Of a DNA stretch of 64,000 bases, positions 32,861 through 42,108 are shown in pieces (position 1 is the stretch's first letter; every line of letters starts with the position of its first letter). The position numbers and the translations under genes were made by a program. Location: positions 1 to 64,000 of the forward strand of contig NZ_BAUA01000181.1 of NCBI RefSeq assembly GCF_000710915.1. Direction: 5' to 3'. Source of the stretch: Nocardia brasiliensis IFM 10847 (GTDB lineage: Bacteria > Actinomycetota > Actinomycetes > Mycobacteriales > Mycobacteriaceae). The notes beneath the pieces are model-generated. The model searched no databases and was not told the DNA's origin. It worked only from the letters and a program-made list of their open reading frames with translations.

Positions 32861-35730
32861 TGCAACTCCTCGAGCATCATCGAGCGGTGGTTGAGGTCAT
32901 CGGCGAGTTTCTCGAAGGCCCGCTCCCAGGCGGTGTCGCCGCAGCGCCGCGCCGAGACGCTCGCCGCGCCGGTCGCGGAGACGGGCAGGTGCACCGCTGC
33001 CGCGGACAGCAACGACCGGTGCGCGCTGGGGCTGGTGCCGTGCGTCTCGGGTCGTCGCGCCGCCGCGCGGGCCCGCTCGAACAGCAGCAGGATCATGTGC
33101 TGCGCCAGCGCTTGCGGCCACGGGTGTCCCATGGCGGGCAGCAGGGCCTCGATTTCGGAGAGCCAGGATCCGTCCAGGTCGAGCAGATGCCTGGTCCGGT
33201 CGGGCAGCGGCAGCAGCGCGAACAGCTCGCGCCGGCGCAGCATGGCGAGATCGGTCGGCACCCCCGCGTCGAACAGGGCCCGCGCCCAGGTCGAATCATG
33301 CTGTGCCAGTGCGGCGTCCACCCAGCCGTCGAAGATCGGCTGACGGAATCGGTCGTCGATCTTGGCTTTGACGACCTTGCCCGGGCTGCCCAGCACGCTC
33401 GCCCAGTGCGCCAGCGGCGTCGCGGCGACCAGCTGGCGGAGCCGGCCGGCGGCGCTGTCGGGCGCGCCGCCCCACCGGTAACTGAACTCGACCGCGCGGT
33501 CGCTGATGCCGTCACGCTGCGCCGCCTGATCGAGCGTCTCCGGCAGAGCGACCACGAGTTCGGTGTGCAGCAGCCGGTGCTCCACCCGGATCCACGCACC
33601 CGCGCGCCGGGTCATGCGCTGGGCGAAGGCCGAATCGGGCAGCAGCGCCAGCAGCCCCGCCGCGGTGCGGCGCACATCGGCGCGCCGGTCGTCCAGTCCC
33701 GCCTCCAGCAACGGCTCGTCGGCGCGCGCGAGGCCCTCGGCCAGCACCGCGAGCAGTTCGGCTTTCAGCGGTCCGGACTCCTTGGGCCAGGCCGCCGCGA
33801 GCGTCTCGCGCGCCGCGTCGGCATCGGTGCGGCGGAGTTCGGCCAGCCAGGCCAGGCGTTGCGGCGGTTGGCCGTACTGCCAGAGTTGTGCCGTCGATGT
33901 CGCAGCGGGCTGGGCGCTCACCAGGTTTCGCCATTCCGGATGCTGGTCGGCGAGCCATCGTCCACGGGCGCCCGCGAGACGCAGCAGCGGCTGCCGGAGT
34001 TCGGTGTTGCTCTTGGCTTGATCCAGCAATTGGGCGCACAGCGCGTCAGGGGCGCGGTAGTCGTGCGGCGTGGCGGCGGCGAACCATTCGGGCAGGAAGG
34101 GGGAGCGCTCGCGCAGCATGCGCGCGAGGCGGGCCGCCGCCGGGTGCGGCAGCAGGGATCGGGTGTCGTCGGCGGCGGGTTCGGGCGCGGCCGCGGTGCT
34201 CGCCCGCGCGCCACCGCGCGCGAAAACATCCTGGAGTGCGGCGGATTCGAGCAGGCGCACGGCCGGGTCGGTGGGCAGGTGCGCGGCCATTGCGGCGACC
34301 GGTGCGGCGAGCTGGGCGAGGTCGGGCGCCCGCCGGGCGGTGCCCAGCAGTGCGACCGACGTGAGGTCGCTACCGCTCGCACCCTGCGGTACCGGGGTAT
34401 TCGTCGCCCCGCGACCGGCGGGGTCGATTCGCGCCAGATCGAGGACCTCGCCCGCCGTACATACCGAGATCGGCGTCAAACCGGCGGCGGTCCATTCGGC
34501 GGCCACGGTCACCGGGTGCCCGCCGGAGACGCCCAGCAGCCGCCACGGCTGCTCGGTACTCGACACCGGTAGTGCCGCCCCGTCGGATCCGACTATGTAC
34601 CAACCACTTTCGGTATGTACCGGCACGACGTCGACGAGCAGCACCGGCCAGCCGCGCAGCCAGGGGTCGGCGCCGAGCGCCGCGGCGTGCTCGGCCAGTG
34701 CCGCCGCGATGGTGCCCGGCCGATCCGGGGAAACCGGCAGGGTCGTGAAAGGCTCTGGCGCACTGTGCCGTTCACCCCACAGCGCGCGCAGCGGGGCGGC
34801 GCTCGGGTAGAAGTGCAGCTCCGCGTCGGCGAGCAGGCCGAGCGTCGGCACCTCGGCGGAAAAGGCGGGCGACCCGAACGAATGGTCCACCAGCAGTGCC
34901 CAACGCCGCGACGCCCGCCCGTACAGCCAGGTGCGCCGGGTGTAGAGGCGCTCCTCCTCGCTGATGCGGACGCCGAGCACCATCCACCGGTCCCGGACCG
35001 CCGGTTCGGCGCGCACCGACTCGGCCGGGTTCGGATAGCCGATGTGGGTGCGGACGCTGGCCTGCAGTGCGGGGGCCAGTTCGTCCAGCCGGCGATGGGC
35101 GGCGATCAGCAGATGCAGCCGCGCGTATTCGCGCAGCACCGCGTCCGGCCAATCGGGCTCGGTCACCACGGTGACCGGCAACTGGCGCAGCGCGGCGGCG
35201 ACACCGGGGGCCTGGGCGTCGACCATGCGGGCGGCGATCGTCTCGAACGCGCGGAACGAGCGGTCGGTCTGGGCGAGCCCGGTGCGGACCTGGTCGCCGA
35301 GCCAGACCTCTAGTTCCTCCAGCCCTGCGGTGACCCGCACCCGGCGCTGTTCGGCGGTCGCCGGATTCGCCGTGCGGGCGGTGCCGGCCGACGCGGGTCG
35401 CGCGACGCGGGCCGCCCGGCCGTCGATCCACGCGGCCGCGAAATCGGCGGGCTCCGGCACGTCCTCGATCCGGCCCGCCGCCCATTCGAGCAACAGCGAA
35501 AGCGCGTGCTTGCACGGGAATTTACGACTGGGGCAGGAGCATTTATAGGCGGGGCCGTCGAGGTCGACGACGGTCTGATACGGCTTGGCGCCGCTGCCCT
35601 GGCACAGCCCCCACAACGCGGTGTCGTGCCGCCCCGTACCGCGCCAGCGCCCGGCCAGCCCGCGCGCGGCGGACAGCGAGCTCGCGTCCGGTGCGAGCGC
35701 CGTGACCTGGTCCTCGCTCCAGCGCGGCAT
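32857..35730 (-). CDS. SWIM zinc-finger protein fused to DUF5691
   Basis: A 957-residue protein, first in a four-gene overlapping operon. The SWIM finger is at 64-75 (C-x-C-x6-C-x-H in YKCSCPSRKFPCKHAL), a DNA- or protein-binding module. From about residue 455 (GSDLTSVALLGTARRAPD) to the end the sequence matches DUF5691, an all-helical repeat-like region, with conserved LLRLAGARGRWLADQHPEWR. In many actinobacteria I recall these as two separate adjacent genes, so this looks like a fusion. The start at 35730 has GGGGGA upstream. It may choose the target on which MoxR-VWA acts (inference). Confidence 0.85.
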   Translation of the reverse strand: MPRWSEDQVTALAPDASSLSAARGLAGRWRGTGRHDTALWGLCQGSGAKPYQTVVDLDGPAYKCSCPSRKFPCKHALSLLLEWAAGRIEDVPEPADFAAAWIDGRAARVARPASAGTARTANPATAEQRRVRVTAGLEELEVWLGDQVRTGLAQTDRSFRAFETIAARMVDAQAPGVAAALRQLPVTVVTEPDWPDAVLREYARLHLLIAAHRRLDELAPALQASVRTHIGYPNPAESVRAEPAVRDRWMVLGVRISEEERLYTRRTWLYGRASRRWALLVDHSFGSPAFSAEVPTLGLLADAELHFYPSAAPLRALWGERHSAPEPFTTLPVSPDRPGTIAAALAEHAAALGADPWLRGWPVLLVDVVPVHTESGWYIVGSDGAALPVSSTEQPWRLLGVSGGHPVTVAAEWTAAGLTPISVCTAGEVLDLARIDPAGRGATNTPVPQGASGSDLTSVALLGTARRAPDLAQLAAPVAAMAAHLPTDPAVRLLESAALQDVFARGGARASTAAAPEPAADDTRSLLPHPAAARLARMLRERSPFLPEWFAAATPHDYRAPDALCAQLLDQAKSNTELRQPLLRLAGARGRWLADQHPEWRNLVSAQPAATSTAQLWQYGQPPQRLAWLAELRRTDADAARETLAAAWPKESGPLKAELLAVLAEGLARADEPLLEAGLDDRRADVRRTAAGLLALLPDSAFAQRMTRRAGAWIRVEHRLLHTELVVALPETLDQAAQRDGISDRAVEFSYRWGGAPDSAAGRLRQLVAATPLAHWASVLGSPGKVVKAKIDDRFRQPIFDGWVDAALAQHDSTWARALFDAGVPTDLAMLRRRELFALLPLPDRTRHLLDLDGSWLSEIEALLPAMGHPWPQALAQHMILLLFERARAAARRPETHGTSPSAHRSLLSAAAVHLPVSATGAASVSARRCGDTAWERAFEKLADDLNHRSMMLEELQ

Positions 35731-35898
35731 GTGTTCCCCCGTTCCTCGGTTGACGGATTTCTACCGCAGCCCACCGACAAGTGTGCCCTCGCCCCGGCGG
35801 CGGTTCGCGCGGGCGCACGGCGGCCTGATCAGGTTGTCTCCCATTGGCGTTGATCGATCAGTCCTGCATAGCAGGGCTGATCGTGCAACACGGTTCCC

Positions 35899-36675
35899 GT
35901 GGCGACGCTCGCGGGTGATCGGTATCAGCTGCTGACGGACAAGCAAAGGGAGCTGCTCGAGCTGCTGCGACCGAATCTGAAGGACACGTGGGTCGTAACT
36001 TCATCAACAATCGCCTGGTGGTTGAGGGGATGCTGTGTCGGCTCGGCACCTGGGACCGGATGTTCACCACCGTAGTCGTGTTGGCCGATTCCACCGGCAA
36101 CCTGGACTGGGTGGTGTGGGTCGACTCGACCATTGTGCGAGTACATCAGCACGGCGCTGGCGCGTCCGAGGACTCGGTGACAGGGTTATGAACCCGCCGA
36201 TCACGCGATCGGGCGGTCCCGCAGCGGACTGACGAACAAAGTTCATCGGCCGCCCACAGGCACGGTCGTTGCCTGGCTGTGCTGTTGACGCCCCGGTAGG
36301 CCAACGACTCACCGATGCTGGCGCCGCTGCTCGATGTCGTCGCGGTACCCCGATGCAACCCGACGCGTCGTGATCGCCGACCGCGCCTAGTCCGCAGTGC
36401 CTAATCGAACCCTGTTGCGCCGCAAACGCATCCGGGTCGTGATCCTCGGACGCCGTGACCAGATCGCCAATCGCAACCGTAAGGGCCGCGCCGGTGGGAC
36501 ACCGAGCTTCGACCCGGGACCTACGAACGACGCAACGTCGCGGAATGGGCCTTCAACAGAGCCACACACTTGCGTGCAGCGGTCACCCGATACAACAAGT
36601 TTGCAATCAGCTGCCGAGCCGGACTCGTCCTCGCCCTCATCGTCGAATGGCTCGAGTCATGGGGGCCACCACTAG
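35899..36675 (+). pseudogene. Decayed IS5-like (DDE) transposase
   Basis: Pieces of one transposase appear in order but in different frames. They are DRYQLLTDKQRELLELLRP from about 35918, then WDRMF and WVVWVDSTIVRVHQHGAGA (around 36050-36165, the catalytic Asp strand of IS5-family enzymes), then RIRVVILGRRDQIANRNRKG from about 36427, then AAVTRYNKFAISCRAGLVLALIVEWL up to 36657. Frameshifts and stops make it non-functional. No clear terminal inverted repeats were found. It borders the lower-GC terpene genes and may mark how they arrived. Confidence 0.75.
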
Positions 36676-36983
36676 GGCGGTGCAATGCGTGTCAGGTATT
36701 CGGTGGACAGACAGGTGGGTGGTCAATTGACATAATGTTGTTGTCAGAAAATTGGAGCGCAGCCGAGATATTCGTCGGAGTGCGATCCAGCGGCGAGAAT
36801 GGTAACTCCATCTGGTGGGCATTAGTAGACATTAGTAATTGCCAGCCTTGGCGGTCGATGCGGTGTCTCGGCGGACCGGGCGCACCAGAATCGCGGCCTA
36901 GCGCGGTCATGCAGGTGTCCGCCATCGTCGATGTTCGCGCGTTGGCAGTATTTGAATTCATTAGATCGATCATAGGAAAAGGC

Positions 36984-37982
36984 GTGGACGTTATTTCTTC
37001 TGACGATGCGGACAAGCGCTACCGCGATTCGGTCTGCCTCACTTTCCCGTTCCCGTCGCAGATCAGCCCCTGGGCGGACATAGTCGAAGAGAACGCCGAA
37101 AGGTGGTCTGCCGGAATGGGACTACTTCGTGACGAGGAGCACTCCCGCCGGACCCGCATGGCGGCATTTGGCGAGTACGCATCTCGGCAGTATCCAGCGG
37201 CGACTCGGCAAACGATCGAACTCGCTGCCTACCTCACCCACTACATGTTCCACTTTGACGATCACATGGCGAGGCTGGCCGAAAGTGGCGGCTCCGTGGC
37301 ACAGGCGGAATGCGAAGTTGACCGGATCAGACGATCATTTCGGCACGGCGCGGACTCTGACTTCACTCCCGACGGAAATTTCTCAATCGCTGGACGTGAT
37401 CTGCGAACGAGGCTGGGGTCCAGGCCCATAAGTGACTACTGGCTAGAACGAATCCTTGAGCATATCGACCTCTACCTGCAGGCGCATGTTCTGGAAGCTG
37501 CCAATCTTTACCACGCGGCAGCACCAACCTTGGCCGACTACATCGAACTGCGTCGCCATCTCGGAGCCCCGCTTGTATTCACCGATCTATGCGAGATCGT
37601 AGCTGATACGCCCCTTCCCGTCGAGATATATAGATCTCCTGAGTGCCAGAAGATGCTGACGGCTTGGAGTGACATCGCACTCTGGACGAATGACATGGCG
37701 TCATTCTTAAAGGAAAAGGACGCCGGAGATTGTCACAACCTCGGAATTCTGATCATGCGCGAGACGGGCGTCTCGCCGCAACAGGCTTTGCGGTACGTCG
37801 CGGAACGCATCAAGGTCAGGCTTGATGAGTACGTCGAGTATGTCGAAGCCTTCTCTCACTTGACTCGCGGCCACGCCCGGCTGAATGTTACAGGTACCGA
37901 GCGTTACCTATCGACACTCGGAACATGGCTTTCTGGACATCTGACGTGGCACATGAATACGTCGCGGTATCAGTTCCAATGA
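36984..37982 (+). CDS. Class I terpene synthase
   Basis: A 332-residue bacterial terpene cyclase that would ionise a prenyl diphosphate and cyclise it. The Asp-rich metal motif is FDDHMAR (Asp92, Asp93). The NSE triad is intact at 236-244 (NDMASFLKE). The diphosphate sensor Arg is in YIELRRHLGA, and the C-terminal R-Y pair is in NTSRYQFQ. GTG at 36984 has AGGA six bases upstream and gives the usual length; an ATG at 36909 would add 25 residues. Base composition is clearly lower in GC than flanking genes. The prenyl synthase follows with coupling, so a diterpene product is plausible. Confidence 0.88.
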   Translation: MDVISSDDADKRYRDSVCLTFPFPSQISPWADIVEENAERWSAGMGLLRDEEHSRRTRMAAFGEYASRQYPAATRQTIELAAYLTHYMFHFDDHMARLAESGGSVAQAECEVDRIRRSFRHGADSDFTPDGNFSIAGRDLRTRLGSRPISDYWLERILEHIDLYLQAHVLEAANLYHAAAPTLADYIELRRHLGAPLVFTDLCEIVADTPLPVEIYRSPECQKMLTAWSDIALWTNDMASFLKEKDAGDCHNLGILIMRETGVSPQQALRYVAERIKVRLDEYVEYVEAFSHLTRGHARLNVTGTERYLSTLGTWLSGHLTWHMNTSRYQFQ

Positions 37983-38029
37983 GGCAGGTATTGCGGAGTG
38001 ACAACCGCTATCGGCAGTCAGGATATCGA

Positions 38030-39073
38030 ATGAGTATTCGAGATACGGTATCTGCATCAGTGACCTCGCGCAAAGAGGCGCAGGCGGTGGCCGAGGCCCG
38101 GGCTGGCGTGGCTCCGTTGTTGCGGGCCGTGGTCCAGCGACTGCCGGAGACTATGTGGCAGGTCTGCGGGTATCACTTCGGGTGGCTTGACGCTGCCGGC
38201 CTACCAAGTGACGCAGACGGCGGTAAGGCGATCCGTTCCGGCCTGGTGCTCGCATGCGCGCGTGCTGTGGGTGGAAACGTCGCCGATGCGCTACCCGCGG
38301 CGGTGGCTGTGGAGTTGGCGCACAATTTCTCGCTGCTGCATGACGACGTTATGGACGGCGACCACACCCGCCGACATCGACCAACCGCTTGGTCTGTGTT
38401 CGGAGTTCCTGCGGCGGTCCTTGCCGGTGATGCGTTGCTGTCGATGGCATTTGACGTTTTGGCTGCTGCATCCGGAGGCGATGCGGCGGCTCGGGTATTG
38501 GCTGCGGCAGTGGTCGAACTGACCGAGGGGCAGGCTGCGGACTTGGCCTTCGAACGACGAACTGACGTCCAACGCGACGAGGCGCTACTTATGGCGGAAC
38601 AAAAGACCGGGGCGCTGATGAGCGCGGCGTGCATGCTGGGAGCAATGTCGGCGGGCGGGTCGGCTGCACGGATCAAGGCGTTTCGGGGCTTCGGCATGCA
38701 GCTGGGCGTTGCATTTCAGTGTGTAGACGACCTGCTGGGGATCTGGGGTGATCCCGCCGCCACAGGCAAGGTTGTCTACGCCGATCTGGTGCGCCGAAAG
38801 AAGTCGTTGCCGGTCGTGTCTGCAATGAGCTCTGGTTCTATTGCGGCAACGGAATTGGCTCGCCTGTACAGTATCGAACGGCCACTCAGCGACCTCGAAC
38901 TGGTCGAAGCCGCCCGTCTGATCGATTCCGCCGGAGGCCGGTACTGGACTCGCACTCAAGCTCGTCTTCGGCTCGAGGAGGCCTTCATTTTCTTGGACGC
39001 CGCAGAGCCAGCCGAGCCAGCAAAAGCGGATCTAACGGCCCTAGCACGCCTGATCACCGACCGTGATCACTGA
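38030..39073 (+). CDS. Short-chain polyprenyl diphosphate synthase (GGPP synthase-like)
   Basis: A 347-residue trans-prenyltransferase making an allylic diphosphate for the adjacent cyclase. The first Asp-rich motif is DDVMD (105-109) and the second DDLLGIWGD (233-241), with the diphosphate-binding GGKAIR near residue 65. Phe100, five residues before the first motif, is the position that limits chain length in several GGPP synthases, so C20 is the best guess; C15 or C25 remain possible. An ATG at 37979 overlaps the terpene synthase stop (ATGA) and could serve as a coupled start adding 17 residues. Confidence 0.88.
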   Translation: MSIRDTVSASVTSRKEAQAVAEARAGVAPLLRAVVQRLPETMWQVCGYHFGWLDAAGLPSDADGGKAIRSGLVLACARAVGGNVADALPAAVAVELAHNFSLLHDDVMDGDHTRRHRPTAWSVFGVPAAVLAGDALLSMAFDVLAAASGGDAAARVLAAAVVELTEGQAADLAFERRTDVQRDEALLMAEQKTGALMSAACMLGAMSAGGSAARIKAFRGFGMQLGVAFQCVDDLLGIWGDPAATGKVVYADLVRRKKSLPVVSAMSSGSIAATELARLYSIERPLSDLELVEAARLIDSAGGRYWTRTQARLRLEEAFIFLDAAEPAEPAKADLTALARLITDRDH

Positions 39074-39626
39074 TTGCAAGCAACGAAGAAACCTCGGCGA
39101 CCTTGATACGGTAGCTCGGTTCCTCGAATTGGCGGCAGCCTTGGCGTCGACATGACGTACGCGGGCATTGCATGCTTGGCGTTGTCGACTGTGGCTACTG
39201 GGCCCTGGCGAACCTGGCCGTTAGTAGACTCTGTTCGCCCAGTTGGCTGGCGGCACGGAAAATACTGTGCCGTCGATGGATTCGATACCCAAAACATCTT
39301 GCACAGGTGGGGGTTGTCTGGCATTCTGTCCTGTTCGGCTCGACCGAGCCACCCAAATCGGGTGTTACACCATCGAGCTGCCCGCCGGGGCTGGCGAGGG
39401 GTGGACATCGAAGCGCGGCCCCAGCCGATTCGATGGCCATATCCATCCCCGCGGGCAGATTCGCACCAGGTTCGCCACCGCCGTCTCCGGTGGGCGAAAG
39501 CGGCCCGATCGGGTAGCGTTTCGCACAGCTTCGACAGTGCGCCGCCGGAAGCGCTTGCGCGTCAGGCGGGCGCACGGGATCGAAAGGACCTGTAGCGGCT
39601 CGGTGGTGGAGGGGGTTCCCGACGAG
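39074..39626. other. 553-bp intergenic stretch, no supported gene
   Basis: Between the prenyl synthase and the SMC-like ATPase there are short frames on both strands but none with a recognisable domain, good ribosome site and codon pattern. The first half keeps the lower GC of the terpene cassette and the second half returns to normal GC, so the boundary of the acquired segment may lie at about 39.35 kb. Confidence 0.5.
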
Positions 39627-42095
39627 ATGCGTCCCGACGCCGATCCGGTGCCGCGGCTGAGCGAGGTGGTCACCCGCAGGCTCGCCGCGGACCCCGCGGT
39701 GACTCCTTCGGTGGCACGCACCGTCCTGCGCGCCCTCGGTGGCAGCGAAAACGACGACCGCGCAACGGTATTCGACGATTGCGGGATATTTCTGCGGGCC
39801 ATCCGGGTGCGCGGTTTCCGTGGGATCGGCCCGGAGGCGGAACTGCAGTTGCCGCCGGGACCCGGGCTCACCCTGGTCGTGGGCCGCAACGGCAGCGGTA
39901 AATCCAGTTTCGCCGAAGCCGCGGAACTGGTCTTCACCGGCGGAAACCGGCGCTGGGACGGCCGGTCGGCGGCCTGGCGCGAAGGGTGGCGCAACCTGCA
40001 CGCCGGCGAGTCGGCGCGCATCGAGGTCGAGTTGCTCAGCGCCGGCAGTCAGCCGCAGCCGGCCCACCCGTCACCCGACCGCCACCCCCCACGGAATCGC
40101 TCCGCGATGCTGACGATCGCCAAGGAGTGGGCCGCCGACGCGGACCTGTCCGAGGCGCACTGGACCGAGCAGCATCCCCCTGCCGCGCCAACGGAATTCG
40201 ACATCGATCGCTGGGCGGGGCGGCTGGAGCTGTATCGCCCGTTCCTGTCCTACAGCGAACTCGGCGCGCTGGTCGACGGCAAACCGAGTGACCTGTTCGA
40301 CGCGCTGCACCAGCTGCTCGGCCTCGACGAATTGACGTTGGCGCAGGAGCGGATTCGGATGCGCCGCCTGGAATTGGAACGCGCCGTGCGGGATTCCCGG
40401 CAGGAGCGGCTCGAGCTGCTGGAGGCGCTGGACGGGGTGGCCGACGACCGCGCGGTGCGGGTCACCGGCCTGCTGCGGCCCGCGCAGCCGGATCTCACCG
40501 CGGTGGGCAACGAGGTGATCGGCACCTTCGACGACCCCGGCGGCCCGGCCGGACTGCGCGCGATCGTGCGGCTCACCCTGCCCAGCGCCGCGGAGGTGGC
40601 GGCGGTGGCCACCCGGCTCGCCGAGTGCGGCACCGCGCTGACCGAGGGCACCACCGCCGACGCCGAGGCCGATCTGCGGGTGCTCGAGCTGCTGCGCCGG
40701 GCCCGGGCGCACCACGCGGCGAGCGGTGCGTGTCCGTGCCCGGTGTGCGGTCGCGGTGCGCTGGACGACGCGTGGCTGGCGCAGGCCGACGATTCGATCG
40801 CGACGCTGGCCGCGCGGGTCGACGCCTTGACCACCGCGCGCGCCGAGCTCGGCCGCGCGTTGCAGGCCGCGCGGTCACTGCCCGATCTCGTGCCGCCGGA
40901 ACTGGATTTCGATCCGCGCAACCCGCCCTCGGTGGACACTTCGGCGGTGCGCCGGGCCTGGGCCGACTGGGCCGCGCTCACCGCAGCCGACTACAGCGCC
41001 GAGCTGCCGGACCGGCTGCGCGCCGCGCACGCCAGGCTGGTCGACGAACTCGAGCAGGTGCAGCAGGGCACCCGCAAGGAGCTCGACCGGCTCGACGAGG
41101 TGTGGACCCCGCTGGTGCCGCGCATCGTGAGCTGGCTGGAAGGCGCGCGCGAGGTCGCCGCGCACGCCGCGGAACTGCGCACCACCAAGAAGGCCGAGGA
41201 GTGGCTCAAGTCGGCCACCGCCGGCCTGCGCGGGGAGCGCATGACGCCGTTGGAGACCACGGCGCGCTGGGTCTGGCAGACGCTGCGCCAGCAGAGCAAC
41301 GTGGAACTCGGCGCGATTCGCTTGCAGGGCAACGCCGGAACGGCGCGCCGGGTGCTGCTCGACGTCACCGTCGACGAGGTGGACGGCGCCGCGCTCGGCG
41401 TGATGAGCCAGGGGGAGTTGCACGCGCTCGGCCTGTCGTTGTTCCTGCCGCGGGCCACGGTCGAGGAGAGCCCGTTCCGTTTCGTCATGATCGACGACCC
41501 GGTGCAGGCCATGGACCCGGCCAAGGTGGACGGCCTGGCCCAGGTGCTCGCCGCGGTCGCCTGGACGCGGCAGGTGGTGGTGTTCACCCATGACGAACGG
41601 CTCGCCGAGGCGGTGCGCCGGATGGAGCTCGACGCCACCGTGCTGGAGGTGCAGCGGCGCGATCGGTCGGTGGTCGAGGTGCGCGTGTCCAGCGATCCGG
41701 TCCGCCGCTATCTCGACGATGCCCGCGCGCTCGTGCGCACCCCGCAGCTGCCGCAGGCCATCGCCGACGAACTCGTCGCCACCTGCTGCCGGTCGGCGGT
41801 GGAGGCGGCCAGCCTGTCCCGGGCCCGGCGCACCCTGCTCGCCGACGGCATGAACCACCGGGAAGTGGAGCGCTACATCGACTCCGCCCACTCCACCCGG
41901 GCGAAGGTCGCGCTCGCGGTGATGGGGGTCGGCGGCAAGGTGGACGATCTCAACAAGCATCTCGTCGCCCGCGAAGGCAAGTGGGTGGTCGAGGCGCTGC
42001 GCGACGCCACCGCGGGCGCGCACGTGCCGATCGGCCGCAGCATGCGCGAATTGATCACCGAGACCGAACGTTTCGTCGCCTGGCTGGCTCGATGA
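39627..42095 (+). CDS. SMC/Rad50-like AAA ATPase with central zinc-hook-like Cys motif
   Basis: An 822-residue ABC-type (SMC-like) ATPase. The N-terminal lobe has FLRAIRVRGFRGIG and Walker A GRNGSGKSS (86-94). The C-terminal lobe has the signature-like VMSQGELHALGLSLFLP, Walker B FRFVMIDDPVQAMDP and a His-switch VVFTHDERL. Between them are helical arms interrupted by CPCPVCGRG near residue 370, resembling a zinc hook. ATG 39627 follows GGAGGGGG; GTG codons at 39603 and 39606 are alternatives. It is coupled to the next gene. Roles in DNA repair or phage defence are both possible; neither is shown. Confidence 0.82.
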   Translation: MRPDADPVPRLSEVVTRRLAADPAVTPSVARTVLRALGGSENDDRATVFDDCGIFLRAIRVRGFRGIGPEAELQLPPGPGLTLVVGRNGSGKSSFAEAAELVFTGGNRRWDGRSAAWREGWRNLHAGESARIEVELLSAGSQPQPAHPSPDRHPPRNRSAMLTIAKEWAADADLSEAHWTEQHPPAAPTEFDIDRWAGRLELYRPFLSYSELGALVDGKPSDLFDALHQLLGLDELTLAQERIRMRRLELERAVRDSRQERLELLEALDGVADDRAVRVTGLLRPAQPDLTAVGNEVIGTFDDPGGPAGLRAIVRLTLPSAAEVAAVATRLAECGTALTEGTTADAEADLRVLELLRRARAHHAASGACPCPVCGRGALDDAWLAQADDSIATLAARVDALTTARAELGRALQAARSLPDLVPPELDFDPRNPPSVDTSAVRRAWADWAALTAADYSAELPDRLRAAHARLVDELEQVQQGTRKELDRLDEVWTPLVPRIVSWLEGAREVAAHAAELRTTKKAEEWLKSATAGLRGERMTPLETTARWVWQTLRQQSNVELGAIRLQGNAGTARRVLLDVTVDEVDGAALGVMSQGELHALGLSLFLPRATVEESPFRFVMIDDPVQAMDPAKVDGLAQVLAAVAWTRQVVVFTHDERLAEAVRRMELDATVLEVQRRDRSVVEVRVSSDPVRRYLDDARALVRTPQLPQAIADELVATCCRSAVEAASLSRARRTLLADGMNHREVERYIDSAHSTRAKVALAVMGVGGKVDDLNKHLVAREGKWVVEALRDATAGAHVPIGRSMRELITETERFVAWLAR

Positions 42096-42108
42096 CGGGG
42101 GCGTGCCG

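Noticed and set aside
36180..36400. A second small gene between the transposase fragments
   Set aside because: This stretch fits the missing middle of the same decayed transposase and shows no open frame with support.
39067..39408. A 113-codon minus-strand frame after the prenyl synthase
   Set aside because: No ribosome site, no domain and a composition rich in Arg, Pro and Cys as expected of chance frames.
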